Below are positions 1 through 12,600 of a stretch of DNA of 64,000 bases, one piece after another. Position numbers and translations under genes: made by a program. Under the pieces are notes generated by a model. The model worked only from the letters and a program-made list of their open reading frames with translations. It was not told the DNA's origin and made no database searches. The number at the start of each line of letters is the position of its first letter. Position 1 is the first letter of the stretch. Source of the DNA: Symsagittifera roscoffensis (Eukaryota > Xenacoelomorpha > Acoela > Convolutidae); NCBI RefSeq assembly GCF_963678635.1, contig NC_087070.1:27402057-27466056 (forward strand), written 5' to 3'.

Positions 1-190
1 TTTAGCCATCCATTCATCAAGCCATCCATCTATCTTGCCATCCGACCGGCTATCTGTCTGTCTAACCAACCAGCTATCCATCCATCCTTTTAACCATTCA
101 TCCATGAACTCAGCCATCGATCCATACATATAGCCATCCATTCATTTTGCCATCCGTCCATCCAACCAGCAATCCATTCATTTTAAATCC
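1..190. repeat. Degenerate CCAT/ATCC tetranucleotide tract
   Basis: A diverged simple repeat built on CCAT, with words such as catccatc, ccatccattc and ccatccgtcc recurring through the first 190 bases. It sits in the intron upstream of the first visible exon. Confidence 0.85.
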
Positions 191-520
191 ATTTAAGTGG
201 GGATAAATAAGCTCCAATTGGATAAAAACAGTAATCAATTTAGCAACACGATGGGAAATAGAGTTATATTTAAGCTTTGTTCTCCTTGCTGGAGAAAATA
301 CAAACACCTTTTGCAGATGACATCGTGGAATGAAAAAAAATTTTCTACAATTACGTATTTTATCTTCATTCACAATTTTCTTGATAAGTTCGTAGACATT
401 CAACTCATAAACTGTTACTATTCTGTTTTTGACATTTCTTCTGGTATTGAAATATTGTTTAAGAAATACGCTTCCATTCGTAGATATAGGTTGTTAGATG
501 CCGACTGCGCTGTCTACTAG
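191..520 (+). other. Intron sequence, nothing recognised
   Basis: Upstream intron of the host gene. A 107-codon frame crosses it (197-520), but it has no resemblance to the start of a PITP domain, so I do not call it coding. The exon with the start codon must be further left, outside the window. Confidence 0.6.
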
Positions 521-672
521 GACTGGCATAGACTGATTGAAAGTGATGTTTTAGGGAGTAGAGTTGAGATAATGTGCAATGAGCCATATGAAGATGGCCC
601 AGGTGGTACTACCGGGCAGTACACGAGGAAGCACTATCACATCGGAGAACGACTGCCCAAGTGGGCCACATC
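521..672 (+). CDS. PITPNM: PITPNM exon A: PITP domain, N-terminal half
   Basis: The frame from 521 reads into [15 protein letters not shown] and then [17 protein letters not shown], the PITP segment. The Thr and Lys of the QYTxK motif, which contact the inositol headgroup in PITP-alpha (T59 and K61), are both present. The acceptor could be ctactag at 520 or catag at 531; 521 keeps frame 0. I place the donor at 673 (tc|gttagt), because this phase fits exon B. A stop follows at 683, so the exon must end near here. The giant retroelement lies in the intron that follows. Confidence 0.8.
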
Positions 673-3600
673 GTTAGTAGAATAGAACAACGAGAAAAAA
701 TTCAGAGCCATCTTATTTCTAGAATTTATAGTTCAATCAAGTGCCATTTTGTGGTCATTTTTTGAAAATGTTCAAAATACAGTTTCTTATCTCTGGAAAA
801 ATTACCTGCATATTTAAACTTTTTTCGCATAATGGAACCTGATCTAAACTACATTTTATGATTGGATAAATTAAATGTTTTACCAATGTAAAGTATTTAA
901 TATTAACCAATCATGATCCATCTAACTAACAACCCACTTATTTGTAAGTGCTGAAGTTACTTGTAATTTCAGCACCAGAGAGATTTGAATTTAACTTAGA
1001 AATTAGTTGGACTCTCCCGAGCACTTCAGCAGCCGCAATAAACCAGTATACCCTAGATCTATTGAGCCTAGCAGAGACTAGTTAAACAACCTGAGACTAG
1101 ATAGTATAAGAGTAAGATTAGGATCGGTATTAGACTAAGAAGTTGCACGAATCTATCCGGCCGAAAATAAGATAGCGTGACGAGCAGACGGTGTACCCTA
1201 TCCGAAATTACTCTATGAGTTATACACTCCAGTCATAACTCATCTGGTGCGACCATAAGTCTCGAACAAGACCTTACTAGATTAGAATTAACCAAAATTA
1301 GATTAGAAATTAGACAAAAACATTTAAAAAATGTTATACGACAATAATTTAATTGAAATGTCTCTCCGACTCAATAGATCAGAGCCAATATTCCGAACCA
1401 TAATAGAACTACCCGGAATTGGAAGAAGACCTCGAACCAAAGACGACATACGACAAAGTAGAAACTTGCCGTATAGCTATATGATAGTTCGGCAAAAGCC
1501 AGAACAAACTTTTATATTTCGAATACTACTTGCAATGAATTTAGATTTCCATTTGCAAACATAAAACCTTGAAGTTAATCTTCAAAATCATTTCAGGCGC
1601 TAAACAAAATTAATATTATACAATAACGATTGATAAAAAGATCTAAGATCGTTTTTCTAAAACTCTGCAGTATTATACAAAACATGTTTGAAAAATATTT
1701 ATTGGAAAATAAAAATAAAAATTAGTAGCATGACAATAAATGGTTAGTAATCATAAATCATCTTGTTGTTCCAGCTTCATCACCTAAAACATAACAGCAA
1801 TCATCAACTCACTAATATCATCAAAACACTAAATCTTTCCTTTACACAAATTTAAAACTTTATTAAAACTTAAAGTCACTTAATTTAAAATCAGATCATC
1901 AAGGCTTATCCTTGGATCTTAAATCATTTTCTACTTAATTAAAATCTCAAATTTGATCATCAAGGCTTATCCTTGGATCAAACAGAACAATTTTGTTCTC
2001 CCCCACCCACTTAATTAGTGTCTAACGACCTCAAACGTCGATTCACTACCCAACCCTTTCTAAAAACCCAGGACTAATAGAAATTTTTACACAAAACTAA
2101 TCATTCAAATTAGGATAAACAGTGAAGAACTTCGGTTATTCATCCTTCACTTGACCCCCCCTCTTACCAGACCCAGGATAAATCCTAGACTTAGTAAGTT
2201 TAAAATAGTATCTAACGAACTACTCGCGTTCTAATTATACCTGAACCTTGTGGATCGATTTACTATTCTCCAACCCTTGAACACAATCACTACCCCTAAG
2301 TAAGATTAAGTAAGTTAACACCTTAGCTTATACTAGTCACGAGAAAGTAAAAATCATTCTTCGGAATCGATATACTTTTCTCTCCAACCCTGAACAAATA
2401 GACCCAGGTTAAGCTAACCAAAAAATCGTAAGAACTAACAGTTTAAGAAAATAGAAATCATTTAACAACTTTTTGCATCCGTCATTCTAAACCTTATGTC
2501 ATTTAAAAACCTAGGAAATAAACAAACAATCATTTTACACAATTGTGAAATAGATAACAAAAAATACGACCTTGTAATCACACCTCATACACAAACAGTT
2601 GGATACATTCGAACAAAACGACAAACACTAAAGAGGAAAATAATAACTAAACAAAGACAAATAACACGAAAAAGATTTTCAAAAAATCGAAACGCATTTT
2701 CAGAATCAGAAACCAACAGTTTAGACGAACTTTACAAACTAAAAGAATCAATCGATAAAAATTACCCACAACACGATCAATTATATTTTTCTGACTCAGA
2801 AACAACTTCAAATTCATCACAAAGAGGAAAAAGAAGAATAAAAAAGCAGTATAAACACAAACCAGTACATTTATACAATTGGAATCAACCAATTCGACAC
2901 ATTAATAATTACATATTAACAGTCATCGAACGGAAAAATGAGTTCAACACACACCCCAGGTGACGAAACTCCAGATGACGATGAAATCTTTCCTTTTATA
3001 GTAGATGCAGATACTGATAGAGGACAACACATATTTTGTCAAAATTTACTCGTAAACTTATTTGAACCCGGAATCAGTCCATGTAAAACAGAGTTCCCCG
3101 ATGTAAAAATCAAAAGACAAATCATAGATCACTACTTAAAAGATATATGCAACATAACACAACAGTATGGAATCTACTCCATAGAATTCACCTCACCAAA
3201 CCATAATAATAGAAAATATACAATTCAAACAGACGATCTTGATTTAGAATTTTCAAAAGTTTTTTCAGAATATATAAAAAGCATCCAATACCAAAACTCA
3301 CAAAGAGCAAACTCCATTTTCACCAATGAAGTTTTCGCAATAATATATAGTTATATTTCAATATTAGAAAACGAAATCCCATTAACAAATGTCTCACCGA
3401 CAGAAACATCTAAACATTTAAGAGTACGACATGAAATCACACTACTCTCTAGTTATTTAAACATCATTAAAGAAAATTTCACGAAAGACGACGTTTCACA
3501 ACATACCAAACACGATTTACAAAAAATTTTGGCATGGTTCATAATAGATTATTTCACACACAATATTGATTTAATTGCGCAAGCAAGAAAAAATTTTAGA

Positions 3601-6600
3601 CCCCAAAATTCGAACGATGATACCGCTATCACAGAACAATCAGATTATGTTTGGGACCCCGAATGGTCTCATCCCGCATTTATAAGCTTTCCACAATCAA
3701 TCTCAAGTCAAGCAATAGGTACAATATCTTACATAAGAGATTACGTAAGAGTAATACCATTAACAATTGATGCAACACCATTAAACTATAATACATTTTT
3801 ACCCGATACACAAAATAATAGTTTAAACTCTACAGTCATACACAACGAAAACCTCAATGGAACTAGGAATCTTACTCAACAAGATATACAGACACCATCA
3901 CACTTCATAAATGAAGAAATTGTACACACAACAACTACACAACAAAGTATTTCACCAATACGCCCGAATTTAACAACACCAAGAAATACAAATCCTTCAC
4001 AAACACAGGTAACCTTACAATCAACCGTTAAACCTTCGGTTGCCCCTAAATATTCACATATGGATTACCAAACATATAGACCCATGACAATACCATCAAA
4101 AACACGAAAAACATTCACTAGAAACAACTTTGCAGACCATAATTATAATTATACACATCCGTCAAAAACAAATTATCAACCACAAAGGAATTTTAATCAA
4201 TATACAAAACCTCGAAACTGGGATAACCCAACGGCCCAATATAATTCCAAAAATTTTCAACCAAATCCTCCACAGGATCGCAGTGAAAATTACCCATTTT
4301 TTCAACAAAATAAAAATAAAAAACAAACACCTTATCAAATGGATTATTTATCCTCAGATGACGATTTCTTACAACCAGATATATTTGCACCAAATACTCA
4401 AGAATATCGTAGACAAGGAATACAGAAAACACGTACAAATCATAGGAATTTTTCTCCACAACCGATAGATGCACAACATCAACAACCAATTCAACAACAA
4501 AATCCAATTAATACACAATCTTTTCAACCAATTCAACAACAAAATCCAATGACTGCACACTCGTATCAACCATCACAAATGCAAAATGAAATACCACTCC
4601 CATATTATCTTCAACAACATGAAATAACAAGAAACCAACTTTCAAATTTTTCTCAAATGCCAAATGCAGCAGAATCATTACAAATGACAATGAATCCATA
4701 CCTAATGGGTGGATCATCAATAACATCAAACAAACCTTTAATGGTTTTCACAGGAACAGACCCTGAATACTCTGTAGAAGATTACTTAAATGCAGTAACA
4801 GCAAATTTGATTTTAAACATTGGACCTGAACCAATTAATACGCCACTACATCAAAACTGGATACATCGACGCACAGCGTTGATACAAACAACCTTAGATG
4901 GCGCAGCCCAAAAATGGTTTTCAGTACTACCTCTAGAAATAAAATCAAACTGGAAAAGATTTACACAAGAATTTTCAAAAATGTTTGACTCCGAAAGAAA
5001 CAAACAACAACAAAGAGTTTTATGTAATGAAATTCGCAGATTACCAAACGAAACCATCAAGCAAATAGCAGTACGAATCGAAACACTAGTTCGAAAAGCA
5101 TACTCACTAAATACACATGACTATAAAAACACAAAGATGACAGAAATCTTAATGATGACCTTAACACCACAATTAAGGAAAATAGCAATAAAAAAGAGAG
5201 CATCCCATCCTTCTTCAATTCGAGAACCCGATTTAGATTTTCGAAAACTAGTAGACAAATTAGAACAAGCAGAAATCACGATGAAACTAGAAGAAACGGA
5301 AAATCTGAAATTACAATACGTTAACAGAATTGAAACGACTCCCACTAATATTAATAATATACAGGAATCAGAGACAGACCTCGTTGAAAAAATCACTGAA
5401 ATACTCAATATTTACGAAAAGAACCCAAACTTCAAAGGCAAACCATCTTTCAAAAAATGGTGTAATTATTGCCGACGATACGGACATAGTATTTCCGAAT
5501 GTAGACAAAAACAGCAAGACAATCAAAATAAACCTCAAAAATACAAAGAACCAAATAAATCATTCTATCAATACATGAAAAAAGATCAAAATCTACCGAA
5601 CAAAACAGTCTACAGAAACAATAGTTCAGGAAAACCACTCCCGAACAATACAAATTATACAAGAAATCAATCACCATATAACTCAAGTTATAGAGGAAGA
5701 TCACCAGAACGAAGAAATACACAAAATTCATCGCAAAATCACTACAATAGACCAAATAGTAGAAATAACTACTCCAGATCAAATTCAAATACACAACGAT
5801 TTGTTTCTAGATCTAATTCCCAATCAAGAAATAACTACTATCCAAACAACCAATCACGAAATTCATCATACAATAGGAATAGAAACTACTCCTATAATCG
5901 AAATAGAAGTTATTCAAACAATCGAAATCAGAATTACCCGAACAGTCGATCAAGGAATAACTCATATAATAGATCAAACTATAACAGACCAAACAACAAT
6001 TATCAAAACAGATCGCGAAATAATTCACAAAATCGACACCCAAGTTATAATAATCGTTATAGAAATTATTCCCAATCACCACACCGGAATAATAATCACT
6101 ATAATAACTCTAATAATCGCCACAGAAGTAGTACACCTAAACATCAAAGACAAATCAATCAAGTACAAGCTAACCCAGAAACAACATCAGACCCCCCAGG
6201 TATTGATGACACAGTAACCAATACGTTACAACTCAATCAAGTAAACTGTACATCATCAGATTCAGAAAGTGATACTGAAAACACTCTTGCTATCAATATG
6301 ATAAAAGTCGAAAATGACTATGAATCTGTCATATATGAACAACCCTTTCCATCACATATATATGAAAATCAATCAGAATTTCTTCAAAATTATTACACTA
6401 CACCCATAAATTCCACACCAACGACGCAAGAAACAAACGAGATTAACACTACAAATCAAACCAATAAAAATACCAAAACAAAATGCTTGAATACAAACCA
6501 CATTTATCAAAATATACAAAAAGAACAACCCAAAGAAAAAATTTGGACAATACCATTTCTCTTAGAAAGCCCAAGAAATAAAGAATTTCAACCACCAGAC

Positions 6601-9600
6601 CTTGAAATAGATTTTTTAATTGATTCAGGAGCAGAATCAAACATAATAAACATTCCCACATGGAATGAAATAAAAACTTTACATCCAAAGCTAACACCTC
6701 TTGAAACCTCCAGTAAGTTAGCAACAGCACAAGGATCAACATTGATAAACTACGGAAAAATCCAATTATTTCTCCTCCCTACCAGAACAATGGAGCAAAG
6801 TAAAATTCTAAACAAGCCATTTAAACAAATATTCCATATCACTGATATTAAATATAATATCATTGGAATACCATTTATTTCGAAGTATATACCAACAATT
6901 AACATCCTAAACAGTAAAATATTAATCAAAGATAAATATACAAAAACAAAAGAAACATCCCTAACATTTTTTCAAAGATTAAACAAACAACCACCATTCT
7001 TTTCAAAATTTTATCCAATATATAACCAACAAAGAAAACACCTGAAACCACTATCAGGAAACATCTATAATTTTTCAATCAAACAAGTTCACCAATATGA
7101 TAAAGAACAAAACAAACAAAAATTTTATATGTCAAATTTTGAATTCAAACCCATTCATAAATTTTTCAAAATCACAATCTCTTCAATAAAATATTTGAAA
7201 AATTCGAATTCAGATATCATCTCCTTACATGTCTATAACAACACACCTTACCAAGTAACATTACCTTTAGGACTTTTAGGATATTGTGAAACTAACGCTA
7301 CAATATCACCAATACACGAAAAAGCCTATCGCGTAAATAATATACTCCAATTACTAGATATTTGCCAATCTACAATTCTTAATGAAGAATTATCTATAAA
7401 TAATATAATAAGTAACGAAAACAGAAATACGGATTATTTCACAAAAACTCCATATTTCAAACCTACATTCAACATAAGTAACTACACAGAGGACCAACAA
7501 AAATTTTTAACAATGTTTAATTTCCAACATTCACAAATAACACAAGACGAATTCGAAAAGTTAGCCAAACAGCTAATTAAATATTCATCAGTCTATGCAA
7601 CATCAAAATTCGATGTTGGCAAAATCAGTTCATCACTACATCTCCCGTTAAAACCAGACGCAGTTTTCAAAAAACAGAGAGCAAGTAAAGTACCAATTCA
7701 CTTACATGATAAAGTAAACAGATTACTCGATATTTTAGAACAATACAACATTATATCACCAGTTAATAAAGAAGAACAACCAAAAGGCAACACATTCATC
7801 AACCCCGTTATCATTCTAGCTAAAGGAGAATCATTAAAAATCGTTCTCGACGCTAGATACCTCAATTCACTCATAGATGAATCAAAATGTAATTGGCCCA
7901 TTGAACCAATACAAGTTATTTTAACAAAAATAAACGGCAAATACTTTACAACCGCCGATATGAATAGTGCATACAATCAAATGCCACTAGATGAACAATC
8001 ACGACGTTTAACACAATTTGTTATCGGAAACCAACAATATGAATTTAACCGCTTATTCTATGGAATATCCATAGGACCAGCAGCATTTTCAGCTTTTATG
8101 AGCAAAATTTTTAGACCACTAATACTCAAGAAAAACGCAATCACCTATCTAGACGATGTTTTTATGCAATCACAAACAAAAGACGAAATGTTCAAAGTTT
8201 TAGAAAAATATCACCAAATACTTCAGAACGAAAATCTGAAGGCCGCCCCCGATAAATCACACTTCTTTCTGACAAGAGTTAAATTCTTAGGACATAACAT
8301 AGAAAGAAAAACAATCACTCCACTGAAATCACGCATTGACGCTATTCAAAAACTTCAACCACCAACAAATAAAAAGAAAATCCAAGAATTCCTTGGAATG
8401 TTAAACTTTTTAAGTAAATATGTTTATAAAATGCAATTATATCTACGACCATTTTACAACATCCTTAGACAACAAAATAATTTTGAATGGAATACAGAAC
8501 ATCAAACACGATTCGAAGAAATAAAGAAACTTTTAACTGAACAAATTTCAAACACAATTCCAGACCCTGATCAACCATTTTATGCAATGTGCGATGCTTC
8601 GAACTTTGGCATCGGCGCAGCACTATTACAATCACATAATGGTACAAATAAAATGAACCTCATATCAGCAAATTCTCGATTATTCACTCAAGCAGAGCTA
8701 CGACTCTCAACTCTAATGAGAGAATGTACAGCCATAATATATACACTGACAGAATATGAATTTCTGATACTTGGATCAAAGCATCCAACAGTTTTATTCA
8801 CAGACCACAAACCCATCATTTTTCTTTTCACACAGAAATCTAACCCAAACCACCGAGTTTACAGATTTCAACTAATTCTAATGAAATTTCCAAACTTACA
8901 TATAGTTTGGACTGCAGGAAAAAATCTTGCATTACCAGACACCTTAAGTCGAAATACACCACCTGAATTACTTACACGAAAAACAACAGTTGAAATACCC
9001 AAAAACATAAAATTCTACCTTGCAGAAAACGAAACATCACCCCGATTGGAATGCAAATATGCAGTAAAAACTGATATTGAACAATCACAAATAAATAATT
9101 TACAACATTTCCCACTTTATTTAGATTGTCAAAATAATCATTATGAAGTTGACCTACTTGGAACATCAACTTTCAAACCAATCCCATATTCTCAATGGAT
9201 AAAAAATAACACCCAACAAAAACGAACAAAACAACACCCGCCTAAAAAAGACCATTTTCCACTAATTGAAAAAGAAGATTTAACTGATAAAATAAATTTA
9301 TCAGGACCACAAACAAATGATTCAAAATACACAATAAATCAAGTTTTTGACCTCCATGACCCACTTGATACAATACCCTTATCTAAATTAGAAATCGAAA
9401 ACATTTTTCTCCCCCCAACAGATACGATTACAATTTCAACACTGAAACAATATCAAAATCTTGACCCGATAATTCGACAACTGAAATCATGGCACAAATA
9501 TAAAACTAAACCTATCAAAGCAGATTCAACCATTCTAGGAAACAAAACACTCCTCCGATACTTTCGCAAATTTAACAACACAACAATTAACGAAAATACA

Positions 9601-12600
9601 GACCTTTTAGAGTATAACCTGAATGAATCTACAGTTCCCTGTCTCCCTTTAAGTATGATTCTTATAGCTTTTAATATTTCACATACACAAAATATTAAAG
9701 GACACTCTGGATCAGAGAAAACATATTCAAATTTTATACAAAATTTTTACTTCCCAAATGCACCAATTTGGATAAAAGTACTATGCAATGATTGTATAGT
9801 ATGTCAACTGAATAAACCTTACCCAAATCAAAAACAAATAGCACAAAAACAAGATTTTAAAGGACAAAGTTTGTACTTTAACCATCGTATCTCATTTGAT
9901 ACTAAGGGACCAATTTCACCCTCATCAGAAGGAAACTCCTACATTATGGTAATTGTTGACGCATTCACACATTATGTAGCACTTAACCCAGTACCACATT
10001 GTAATGCTTATTACGCTTACACAACACTCTATGAACACTGGATAGCAAAATTTGGACTACCAGAAATTTTAGTCACAGACAATGGTACAGAATTCATAAA
10101 TAATGAAATAATAACACTATGTCATTTATACAACATTAAACACAAACCACGTACATCTCATGCACCTTGGACAAACGGCTTAGTCGAAGGTATGAACCGT
10201 TCACTACAAGAATATCTTAGATGTATCATCAACGGAAATGATACAAAATATACCGAATGGTCAGCAGATGTAAAATTATTTCCCTTAGCATATAACTCAC
10301 AAATTACGACAACACTAGGAATGTCACCATACGAAATGGTTTTCAACCAAAAGCCACGCAAACCAATAATGTTTACAGCAAATTCCCATAAAAACGCACA
10401 AGGTTATTGTCAACCAAATAAAGACTCAATTTGTTATAACCTCCCATTACATACGCACGATGAAGATCATTTTCATCACCCACAAATTCTTAAATTAGCC
10501 TCCGGTACACACACCGAATGGATTTTAAATAGAGATAAGAAACACAATGAAATTTACCAAAAAATAACGAAAAAGTTATTACAAAGACAAAACATAAATG
10601 AACAAATCAATTCACGTTTTACACCAGCTTCCGATTTAAAAATTGGAACATTTGTTTTAATACCTAATTTTAATACTCAAAAAGGAATTTCTAAAAAATT
10701 ACAACCCCTCCGAAAAGGACCATACCAAATAATTGCAAAACCCACTGATGTCACATATAAAATTACCGACTCAAACAAAAAAGAAATCGTTCAACATCGA
10801 AACAACCTATTACCTTATTACCCAAAAGAATACGCACTCCGCGAATTAACTCAATTATATTCTTTCACAGGATTAAAAATCATTCAAAATGAACCACATC
10901 TGAAAAACACAGAACAAAATGATAACCCCACCGAAAATCAAAACACAAAACCAACCGCCACCAAAAACAATACACAAAACCATAAAGAATCTCCAAAACC
11001 AAGAAAAAATAGAAAAATGACAGAACAAATAATACCCCAAGAAAAAATAGACAAATCAGAACATAGAAAAACAACAAGACTCCGAAATCAACCACGTAAA
11101 AACTACAAAATGTTCATCCCCCAATCTAAAATATTAAAGAAAGTAGAATTTAAAAAGTAATTTTAAGATTTTATACTTCACAATCTTGAAACCTCCGTAA
11201 CATTTTTCATTTTAATTTTTCAAAATAACATGCTCACAAGTACGCAATAATTCTAGTTCAAAATAGACCAATAGGATTCATCCAATCCGCCACTTTCTCT
11301 AACTCAAACTAAGATCAATTAGACGAATAATCTAGAACTCCAGGCACATCTCTAACTATAACTTTACAACCTCCAGGTCAAAAATAAGCAAACCACTCCA
11401 ACTTGACAGCTAAAATAAATATCACCATAATACCGTACCCCTCCCTTATCTAATAACCCAAAGATCAACAATATTTCCCCAACTCAGACCACGAATACCC
11501 CCAAAACAAATTTGATAACTTAGCCTAAAGTAACAAAATGAAGATTTTAATTAACCTAAAGTATAAAAATCTCACCATACCCCGGATCATTTGACAAACA
11601 AAAATAAAGAAAAAGACGACCTCCCAGTCACCATGAAAATTGCCCCCAACAATTTTTTACAAAACTCAACCCACTTGTCAAAAAACTAATAAATAATTCG
11701 ACCACACTAGAAAATCGCCTCAAACAGCAAAAAATATTCGACCAAGAGATCATTTCTTAAATGCTTTTCTCTCAAACAGTTGCTCAAATACTTATAAATT
11801 TTAAACATTTTTTTTCAATACTTGAAGCCTTTATAATATTTCTTTTTGATATACTTGAATCTTTTCTAATAATCTTAATCATTTTTTGTAACATTTTTTT
11901 AATTTTCTACACTATACTCGAACTATTCCTCCAACTTTCCAAAACCCTTGAATATATCCACAGGTACGATTTTCACAACTTGTCTAAATGATACGAACAA
12001 TTTTCAGTAGAACTGATATTTTTTTATTGTTTGTAATTTTCATAACATTTTTATCATCCCTCATTTTGACAATATGTAAATGTATAAAGAAAGCAATCAT
12101 CACATTTGCCCTAGCAACAATTTTTCTAATTATTTTTTTGGAAGAATATTATAATAAACATAAACCTTCCCACTAAAGTAACAATTCAAAAACCCATCAA
12201 AAATTGCTACCCAACAGTCACAGAATCAGTCTTCACCGACATCATCCCAAGATAATCCAACACCACCTTCAACTACTCAAAATCCTCAAACATCTACACG
12301 AATTTCTTTTCAAGACAATCCATACACTTTTGAAGAACGGCACGCTCGTTTATCTGAACCACTAGAACCATTTCAACGACAAGCATCTCTAAGTGAACCA
12401 ACATATAATCTTTACCCAACACTACCACAAGAACTAAGTAGAATACGAAACCTTAGTCAAAACCAAAACACAACAGAAATAAATAGACAAATTATACATC
12501 CTCGACGAAATAGAAATTTTCAAACTCCCCGAGTTCATTTTGATATACCTCAATCCCCATCACAAACCACTCCAGAAAACACCACTGGTATATTACCAGA

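Noticed and set aside
1-190. CRISPR-like array
   Set aside because: The repeats are a degenerate CCAT microsatellite without spacers, in an animal genome.
197-520. 107-codon frame as an upstream PITPNM exon
   Set aside because: No similarity to the PITP N-terminus, and it stops immediately before exon A's likely acceptor.
1331-1564. 77-codon leader ORF as a real gene
   Set aside because: Short, no features, and lies in a leader rich in other ATGs; no conservation evidence in this window.
5801-6217. Ile/Thr-rich frame inside gag
   Set aside because: Shadow of the Asn/Arg/Ser/Tyr-rich Gag tract in another frame.
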